10,631 nucleotides of DNA from positions 1 to 10,631 of the forward strand of contig JABXGY010000280.1 in assembly GCA_016550395.1 (NCBI GenBank), written 5' to 3'. Of this stretch, positions 5,982 to 10,631 are shown one piece after another; positions within the stretch are counted from its first letter, which is position 1; each line of letters begins with the position of its first letter. Both the position numbers and the translations under genes were made by a program. Source of the stretch: an archaeon. Lineage in GTDB: Archaea > Asgardarchaeota > Hermodarchaeia > Hermodarchaeales > Hermodarchaeaceae. The notes beneath the pieces are model-generated. The model was not told where the DNA came from. It saw nothing but the letters and a program-made list of their open reading frames with translations, and searched no databases.

Positions 5982-6740
5982 TTGGTGCCAGAAAAGAAGA
6001 AGGAAAAGCCAATTGTAATCACACCGGATGAGGGAGAACACCATCATGACCATGCACATGGTCATCATCATGGACATTCACATACTCCTACCAGTGAAAC
6101 TGTGGATATTACGTTAGAAGAGAATTTCATGGAACGTAATAAAAAACTCGCTCGTGAGAATTTAGAATTTTTTGAAACCCACGGAATCCGAACTATCAAC
6201 ATTTTGGGGAGTGTTGGATCAGGAAAAACTTCGTTAGTTGAGACTATTTCACGAAAACTAGCCCATCGTCGAGATGAGATTCTTGTGATTGCAGGTGACG
6301 TCACAACCACCATTGATGCAGATCGAATTGCCCAACAGGGAGTTCGAACAATTCAAGTTAATACTGGTGTTGAGTGTCATCTTGACGCAAAGTTGATTCA
6401 AAAGGCTTTACAATCGGTTGATTTAGCTTCGACGAGGATACTGATTATTGAAAATGTTGGGAATCTGATATGCCCTGCAGATTTTCCCTTAGGCAGTCAT
6501 CTTAGGCTTGTTGTTGTGAGTGTTACAGAGGGACCTTGGATGATTCAAAAACACCCTGTGATGTTTCATGAAGCCGATATTCTTGTAATTAATAAAATTG
6601 ATTTGGCTGAAGTCATGGAAGTGGATGTTGACCAGCTCGAACGGGATGCCAAACAAATTAATCCCAAGCTTGTGGTGTTCCGTACTAGCATTAGAAAGGA
6701 TATTGGCGTAGAAGCTGTTATTGAGCATTTAGGGTTTTAG
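5982..6740 (+). CDS. hypB: HypB-type nickel-insertion GTPase with histidine-rich N-terminus
   Basis: A 252-residue SIMIBI-class GTPase that delivers nickel during maturation of NiFe hydrogenase or other nickel enzymes. After a charged start come ten histidines within residues 20-34, a nickel-binding stretch. The GTPase motifs are the P-loop GSVGSGKTS (76-84), D106 in GDVTTTIDAD, IIENVGNL (155-162) and NKID (204-207). The GTPase-domain metal site is seen as C132-H133 in ECHLDA and C164 in NLICPADF. The N-terminal CxxCGC motif of E. coli HypB is absent, and the usual EG-D-KP-KYP segment reads EGPWMIQKHP here. No hypA or other hyp gene is in the window. Start: TTG at 5982 lies seven bases after GGAGG (5970-5974); GTG at 5985 is the alternative, and no in-frame ATG exists upstream before a stop. 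Confidence 0.93.
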   Translation: MVPEKKKEKPIVITPDEGEHHHDHAHGHHHGHSHTPTSETVDITLEENFMERNKKLARENLEFFETHGIRTINILGSVGSGKTSLVETISRKLAHRRDEILVIAGDVTTTIDADRIAQQGVRTIQVNTGVECHLDAKLIQKALQSVDLASTRILIIENVGNLICPADFPLGSHLRLVVVSVTEGPWMIQKHPVMFHEADILVINKIDLAEVMEVDVDQLERDAKQINPKLVVFRTSIRKDIGVEAVIEHLGF

Positions 6741-6763
6741 GAGCACAACTGAACCTAGCTGGG

Positions 6764-7159
6764 TTATCCAAATCCTAGCATTTTTTCAAGACGTTGAGCG
6801 GTGCGCTTTAATTCAAGTAAGAGTGGTCCTAGCCTTGCATTTTCCTCTGTGATAAATAAAACAACGGCAAGCGGACCACTATATCTGAGAAGAATGTAGC
6901 CTTTATCACATTTCACATAAATGCTATCTAATTCACCCTTCTTGAGATTGTCTATAGCTGTTGATCCAATCGATAACATAGAGGAAGCTAAAGCTGCTAA
7001 CTCGGCTTCCCCGATGTTCGCATCAACCGCACTAGCCATTGGAAGACCATCTGTAGAAACAACCGCCACTCCCCGAATTCCATCGACACTTTGTACAGCC
7101 TCTCTAAGAATCTGCATAATAGCTTCCATTGGATCTTCAGGAAGGTCCGGTTCGGTCAT
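6764..7159 (-). CDS. Roadblock/LC7 domain protein
   Basis: A 131-residue single-domain protein of the Roadblock/LC7 family. Typical features are the initial helix (AIMQILREAVQSVDG), the strand-turn GVAVVSTDGLPMASA, the helix AELAALASSMLSIG, and strands IYVKCDKGYILL and LAVVLFI, ending in a helix that reads RTAQRLEKML. Such proteins form dimers that bind small Ras-like GTPases, for example as MglB-type regulators of MglA; no GTPase gene is in the window, so the partner is unknown. The ATG at 7159 is chosen; a GTG at 7168 would add three residues. A TATA-like AATATA at 7181-7187 lies about 25 bases upstream, so the transcript may be leaderless or nearly so. It is convergent with hypB across 23 bases. 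Confidence 0.92.
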   Translation of the reverse strand: MTEPDLPEDPMEAIMQILREAVQSVDGIRGVAVVSTDGLPMASAVDANIGEAELAALASSMLSIGSTAIDNLKKGELDSIYVKCDKGYILLRYSGPLAVVLFITEENARLGPLLLELKRTAQRLEKMLGFG

Positions 7160-7236
7160 CGGCAACACGGATAACAGCGCTATATTGGAATTAAAACTTG
7201 ATTCAAACCGCTAAAAACCTGCGCCTGCCTTCAGGT

Positions 7237-7995
7237 TTAGCTTATCCAGCCTAAATTCTTCAAAGTTGGTAATAACCGCTCCGTGATTGGTAATGCCACC
7301 ATTATCCCAATCATGACCTGCATGAAATTTACAGGTAATTCAGCTATTGCTGCTGTACCAAAAATCATCAATTCATAAAGGAAATATCCACTAATCATTA
7401 CTATCCCACCTAGAAGCATTGCAAATACATTCCAAGCAGCTTTAGGCTCATATCTGACTGTAATGAAAACGGTCATTGATCCAAGAACTCCGGCTAGAAT
7501 AAACCACACCCAAGAGGGAAGAAAGAATGGAATTTGCCACCAAGGTACTTCAGGGCCACCAATAAATTCTATCTCTCCACTAAATCGTAACACACCAATA
7601 ACCGCTAGACAAATTGCCAATCCTATACCTAAACCCATTCCAAGATACCTCAGTTGTTTTGGCGCCAATCGGTCGCGAAAAGCAAAGCTCAAATATCCAA
7701 CAAGAAATCCTTCTATTCCTTTGATTACTAAAGTGCCAGGAGCATATATCACATATCCAGTGGCAAGATCAGCTGTCATCGATCCAATCCCTCCAGCCAA
7801 TCCACCAATAATTGGACCAAACAAAAGAGCTGAAATGTAGACCCCCACCTCGCCGAGGTTAAAGTACCCTTGGGTCGCGGGGACAGCAATCTGAAAAGAA
7901 ATTGTCAATACAGCAATTAATGCTGCCATTATAGCAGTAATTGAGATAAGAAGAGATTTAGGCATTTGAGGAAGGAAAATTGAAGACTCCTTCAT
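7237..7995 (-). CDS. ECF-type vitamin transporter, substrate-binding S component
   Basis: A hydrophobic protein of about 252 residues with roughly six membrane segments. The segment GYFNLGEVGVYISALLFGPIIG and the following GGIGSMTADLATGY with the YAPGTLVIKGIEGFLVGYL helix are characteristic of S components of the energy-coupling factor transporter superfamily (PF07155/PF12822-like). S components bind a vitamin or precursor in the membrane and work with a shared EcfT/ATPase module, none of which is encoded here. A central loop with a WW pair (PEVPWWQIPFFLPSWVW) links the two halves. The ATG at 7995 has GTGAAG just upstream; a TTG at 8019 is possible. It starts 36 bases after the pantoate kinase homologue on the same strand, so it is probably in the same transcript. 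That suggests, without proving, a substrate tied to CoA synthesis such as pantothenate. Confidence 0.88.
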   Translation of the reverse strand: MKESSIFLPQMPKSLLISITAIMAALIAVLTISFQIAVPATQGYFNLGEVGVYISALLFGPIIGGLAGGIGSMTADLATGYVIYAPGTLVIKGIEGFLVGYLSFAFRDRLAPKQLRYLGMGLGIGLAICLAVIGVLRFSGEIEFIGGPEVPWWQIPFFLPSWVWFILAGVLGSMTVFITVRYEPKAAWNVFAMLLGGIVMISGYFLYELMIFGTAAIAELPVNFMQVMIGIMVALPITERLLPTLKNLGWIS

Positions 7996-8031
7996 ATGCT
8001 TCACTTCTACATTGTACAAGACAGTCTAGCC

Positions 8032-8958
8032 TTATACGTATCTTGGTCCACCTCGTGAAGGTAACATTACTTGAATATTGTTGGATGGAAAAATTTCAGT
8101 CAACGAGTTCACAACGGAGGTAATGTCATTAACATCCACAAGGGCGTGAAAGGCATCTCCAATCATATTTTGGGTCGCGCCTAAGGCCCCAGCCTCAACA
8201 ACTATGTCTAAAACCGTAGCAAGCCGTTTGGAAAGAAACCCAGCTTTCTTGGCAAAATCCCGACATAAGTCCATAAAATACACGGGATTAGGATCTTCCA
8301 AAAATTGATCCAACACGCGTTGAGCTTCACGATTCACTACTCGTAAGGCTTTCTTAGAGAAAATAATGTCTTCTTTAGAAATTGGTGCGAAACTAGCCGT
8401 TACTATTCGATGGGATGGTTCTAGTGGTACCCAATCTACTCGGTCATAACCTGGAGCTCCAGGCTCTAAGATTAGAATTGCACCACCACGAATTACACCA
8501 CTAACACTACCCAATCCAGTAGCACTTCGTATTTCAGCAATATGAGCAAGTTGTCCAATTTGATTTAAGGTCAAATGAATACTCAATGCTTTAGAGAGGG
8601 CCATAGCAGTGCTTACTGCACCCGCTGCACTAGCTCCATATCCAGCACCAATGGGAACTTCGACAGCATGATCAACAGAGATATGATATTTCGCATCCAC
8701 TTTCTCCAATAGAAGTGAACACACTTCGCGTGTAACTTTAGCTCCCGGTGCATTTTGATTATTTATCCTAACAGCGATTTGTGATTTCGAAGCTGGACTT
8801 ACTGTGATTTTTGTAGTTACTCCTTTGTCAATGATAAAGCCCCCACCTCTGGCTCCGATATGGCATATCTCACCAAAACTTTGAGGTATTGGACTAGTGG
8901 TAACAGCTTGAAAGAAGCTTGAAATTCCTGCGGGGCAAAACGCACTTATTGATTTCAT
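8032..8958 (-). CDS. Pantoate kinase homologue (GHMP superfamily), copy 2
   Basis: A 308-residue GHMP-superfamily kinase of the archaeal pantoate kinase family (COG1829). Signature segments: FCPAGISSFF (7-16), GARGGG (35-40), DKGVTT (44-49), the nucleotide-binding loop VPIGAGYGASAAGAVS (101-116), TGLGSV (147-152), EPGAPGYDRVD (165-175) and the late MIGDAFHAL (265-273). Pantoate kinase makes 4-phosphopantoate from pantoate and ATP in archaeal CoA synthesis. This copy is well diverged from the one at 9137: where that one has IEIR it has ILIL, and FAPISKED replaces FGPISTAQ. It may be a second isozyme or act on a related substrate. It heads a transcript with the ECF S component. A TATA-like TTAATATCAA (8981-8990) centred 28 bases before the ATG implies a leaderless mRNA. 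Confidence 0.85.
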   Translation of the reverse strand: MKSISAFCPAGISSFFQAVTTSPIPQSFGEICHIGARGGGFIIDKGVTTKITVSPASKSQIAVRINNQNAPGAKVTREVCSLLLEKVDAKYHISVDHAVEVPIGAGYGASAAGAVSTAMALSKALSIHLTLNQIGQLAHIAEIRSATGLGSVSGVIRGGAILILEPGAPGYDRVDWVPLEPSHRIVTASFAPISKEDIIFSKKALRVVNREAQRVLDQFLEDPNPVYFMDLCRDFAKKAGFLSKRLATVLDIVVEAGALGATQNMIGDAFHALVDVNDITSVVNSLTEIFPSNNIQVMLPSRGGPRYV

Positions 8959-8995
8959 AATGTGAAGGTTCCTTTACCAATTGATATTAACTAGA

Positions 8996-9009
8996 TACCT
9001 CACTAGGTA
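8996..9009. repeat. Short inverted repeat TACCT-N4-AGGTA
   Basis: Two 5-base arms around CACT, upstream of the predicted TATA box of the minus-strand kinase gene. It could be an operator or chance; there is no second copy in the window that I noticed. Confidence 0.35.
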
Positions 9010-9097
9010 GCCCTTTTTCCATTTACTTATGAAATTTAAATTCTTTAAATATCGTGTACAAAATATTTATTTTCTTATTTCACACCACGCGTCTTAC

Positions 9098-9112
9098 TCT
9101 AACGGAGTTAGA
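9098..9112. repeat. Inverted repeat TCTAAC-GGA-GTTAGA in the kinase leader
   Basis: Two perfect 6-base arms around GGA; one more pair (A9096/T9114) forms across a mismatch. It lies just after the predicted transcription start of the plus-strand pantoate kinase gene, a place suited to an operator or a small leader hairpin. Confidence 0.45.
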
Positions 9113-9136
9113 CTGTGTTTTACGGCAGGCATTGTG

Positions 9137-10057
9137 ATGAAAGCTAAAGCATTCTCTCCGGGGCACATCACTGGATTCTTCCAAATCTGTGACAAGCCTA
9201 ATAACCCATTAAAGAAAGGATCGCGAGGAGCAGGCGTATCAGTGAGTCGAGGAGTTACTACTAATGTCGAGGTATCACGAACACCGAGGACTAGCGTTTC
9301 CGTTAGAATTAATGGCTGCATAACCAAATCGGCTATTGTATCGCAGGGTGTAATTAAACGATTTTTAGAATTGACACCTTCGAAAAGTTTTGATATTCAG
9401 GTTATCCATGACGTCGCATTACCAATTGGGTATGGTTTTGGAACTAGTGGCGCAGCAGCTCTGAGTTTATCTTTAGCTTTGAATAAGGCATTAAATCTAG
9501 ATCTATCGCGTACAGAGGTTGCACAGATAGCACATACCGTCGAAGTCGAGTCGAAAACAGGCCTAGGGACCGTCATTGCGGAAAATGTGGGTGGTATTGA
9601 AATCCGAGTTACCGCGGGAGGACCAGACATTGGGCGCGTTGAAATCTTACCTGCAAGTGGAGATTACATGGTTGTGTGTCTCCCCTTTGGTCCGATTTCA
9701 ACTGCTCAACACCTAGAAGACCGAAAGGTAAGACAGCGCATAAATGAACACGGAGATCTATTGACAGAAGCCTTACGAAGTCATCCTACGGTAGAGAATT
9801 TTTTACAATATTCACGTGACTTTGCTGAGCACATTGGAATTATCACTAAACGTGTTAATTCCGTTCTTAGGGAAACGGATAAAGCAGGGTTTACCTGTAG
9901 CACAGCGATTTTTGGTGAGAATGTCTTTTCACTTGTTTTCCCAGATCAAGTTCAAGAAATTAGCACAATTTTTGATCGGTTTAAAACATCGGACCAAGAC
10001 GTTTTGATTATGAGCGTTGATTGTGAAGGAGCGAGATTATTAGATGAATATCCATGA
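9137..10057 (+). CDS. Pantoate kinase, copy 1 (CoA operon)
   Basis: A 306-residue GHMP-family pantoate kinase, making 4-phosphopantoate for archaeal CoA synthesis. Signature segments: AFSPGHITGFF (5-15), GSRGAG (28-33), SRGVTT (37-42), the glycine-rich loop LPIGYGFGTSGAAALS (95-110), TGLGTV (141-146), GGIEIR (152-157), FGPIST (184-189) and IFGENVFSL (258-266). The ATG at 9137 is chosen because the family fold begins there; an upstream in-frame ATG at 9029 lies in the AT-rich promoter region. The gene overlaps phosphopantothenate synthetase by 14 bases. These two enzymes work in sequence, which makes this the canonical pantoate kinase of the pair. One oddity is the TAGGPDIG segment (159-166), where copy 2 has the more usual PGAPG. 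Confidence 0.93.
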   Translation: MKAKAFSPGHITGFFQICDKPNNPLKKGSRGAGVSVSRGVTTNVEVSRTPRTSVSVRINGCITKSAIVSQGVIKRFLELTPSKSFDIQVIHDVALPIGYGFGTSGAAALSLSLALNKALNLDLSRTEVAQIAHTVEVESKTGLGTVIAENVGGIEIRVTAGGPDIGRVEILPASGDYMVVCLPFGPISTAQHLEDRKVRQRINEHGDLLTEALRSHPTVENFLQYSRDFAEHIGIITKRVNSVLRETDKAGFTCSTAIFGENVFSLVFPDQVQEISTIFDRFKTSDQDVLIMSVDCEGARLLDEYP

Positions 10058-10631
10058 AGTTTCACCTAAGCACCCACGGGCTACTTCGTTGCGGATTCGA
10101 GCGCAACTGGTTCAAGGCTTTGAAACTGGCGTAACTTCGCTTTTTGGATTGTTTGCCCATGGACGGGGCGAAGCTTTCGACTACCTCATTGGTGAAATAA
10201 CCACAGAAAATGCTCGAAAAGCAATCCGTGTGGCTGCTGCCTGTTTGTTGTTAGCTCAAAATCCGGTTCTGTCGGTGAATGGGAATGTTGCCGCACTTGT
10301 TCCGAAGGAGTTAGTAAAACTAGCAAAGATTTCAGGTGCAAAATTGGAAATTAACTTGTATCACCGCTCTAAAAAACGAGAAGATGCTATTGTCAAGGTG
10401 CTCCAAAGCGCAGGTGCTAAGGAAATCTATGGAATAAATACGAAGTTTCATGAGACGATTCCTGAAATATACAGTAATCGAAGGGTGGTTGACCATCGGG
10501 GATTGTTTATTGCGGATTCCGTTTTTGTTCCCCTCGAGGATGGTGACCGAACAGAAGGTTTAGTAAAACTTGGTAAGCAAGTGATTACCGTTGATTTGAA
10601 TCCATTATCACGCACAGCGCAAATGGCAACA
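10044..10631 (+). CDS. 4-phosphopantoate-beta-alanine ligase (phosphopantothenate synthetase), partial
   Basis: The first 196 codons; the 3' end is beyond the window. The protein joins 4-phosphopantoate and beta-alanine with ATP to give 4'-phosphopantothenate, the second archaea-specific step of CoA synthesis (COG1701 family). Diagnostic segments are HPRATSLRIR (10-19), GLFAHGRGEAFDYLIGE (35-51), VLSVNGNVAALVP (74-86), LEINLYHR (101-108), VPLEDGDRTEGLV (161-173) and VDLNPLSRTAQMA near the edge. The ATG at 10044 lies within the last codons of pantoate kinase, 12 bases after GGAG, so the two are translationally coupled. The family is usually about 250-260 residues, so roughly a quarter is missing. 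Confidence 0.96.
   Translation, partial: MNIHEVSPKHPRATSLRIRAQLVQGFETGVTSLFGLFAHGRGEAFDYLIGEITTENARKAIRVAAACLLLAQNPVLSVNGNVAALVPKELVKLAKISGAKLEINLYHRSKKREDAIVKVLQSAGAKEIYGINTKFHETIPEIYSNRRVVDHRGLFIADSVFVPLEDGDRTEGLVKLGKQVITVDLNPLSRTAQMAT

Larger units (their letters stand above)
8959..9136. promoter_or_regulatory. Divergent promoter region between the two pantoate kinases
   Basis: 178 bases. For the minus-strand gene, TTAATATCAA lies at 8981-8990. For the plus-strand gene the best TATA-like element is AAATATTTAT at 9061-9070, giving transcription start near 9091 and a leader of about 46 bases. Two inverted repeats lie here: TACCT-CACT-AGGTA (8996-9009) and TCTAAC-GGA-GTTAGA (9098-9112). An ATG at 9029 opens in frame with the plus-strand kinase but adds 36 residues with no family resemblance. 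Confidence 0.5.

Noticed and set aside
6036..6085. CAT-rich tandem-like repeat
   Set aside because: It simply encodes the histidine stretch of HypB; there is no regular DNA repeat unit.
7463..7840. 125-codon open frame on the plus strand opposite the ECF S component
   Set aside because: It is a proline/isoleucine-rich shadow of the membrane protein with no ribosome-binding sequence or domain.
9029..9136. N-terminal extension of the plus-strand pantoate kinase from the ATG at 9029
   Set aside because: The 36 extra residues come from AT-rich promoter DNA, have no family resemblance, and the family normally starts at the MKAKAFSPG segment.
1..10631. Insertion sequences, CRISPR arrays, phage genes or attachment sites
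   Set aside because: None was seen: no transposase, integrase, regularly spaced repeats or long terminal repeats, and gene content is housekeeping and cofactor metabolism.

Overview
The window looks like a stretch of archaeal chromosome. The clearest evidence is the archaeal route to coenzyme A (pantoate kinase followed by phosphopantothenate synthetase), a tRNA-Gln gene with an intron at the canonical archaeal position 37/38, the tail of an archaeal-type proteasome beta subunit, the LipS1/LipS2 lipoate pathway, TATA-like promoters and a short archaeal PRPP synthetase. The free-standing Roadblock/LC7 protein and a small protein with a lysine-rich tail would suit an Asgard-type archaeon, but this is only a weak guess. 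Base composition and codon use look uniform, and I see no insertion sequence, phage gene or CRISPR array. Every stretch longer than about 90 bases contains or flanks a real gene.

Layout. At 1-69 (+) is the end of a proteasome beta subunit. At 101-2886 (-) is a tight three-gene lipoate operon, transcribed as LipS1-type radical SAM protein, lipoate ligase, LipS2-type radical SAM protein. A 194-base divergent spacer separates it from a DUF2148 ferredoxin-domain protein (3081-3629, +). Convergent with that gene is tRNA-Gln(CTG), 3644-3745 (-), with a 26-nt intron. Upstream of the tRNA on the same strand are a small CxxC/HxxH protein with a lysine tail (3770-4033), PRPP synthetase (4049-4939) and an unrecognised 266-residue protein (5032-5832). 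A divergent promoter region leads to a HypB-type nickel GTPase with a histidine-rich N-terminus (5982-6740, +). Next on the minus strand come a Roadblock/LC7 protein (6764-7159), an ECF transporter S component (7237-7995) and a pantoate kinase homologue (8032-8958). A 178-base divergent spacer with two small inverted repeats precedes a second pantoate kinase (9137-10057, +), which overlaps the start of phosphopantothenate synthetase (10044 to the window edge).

How the genes fit together. Most of the window concerns cofactors. Lipoyl groups are built on proteins by the ligase plus two radical SAM enzymes; PRPP feeds nucleotide and cofactor synthesis; nickel is delivered by HypB; and CoA is made from pantoate. 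The two features most worth attention are the pair of diverged pantoate kinases transcribed away from each other, one beside a vitamin-type ECF S component and the other in the canonical CoA operon, and the lipoate operon with the ligase placed between its two radical SAM partners. No wholly new system is obvious; the main unknowns are the 266-residue protein, the small CxxC/HxxH protein, and the role of the second pantoate kinase with its transporter.
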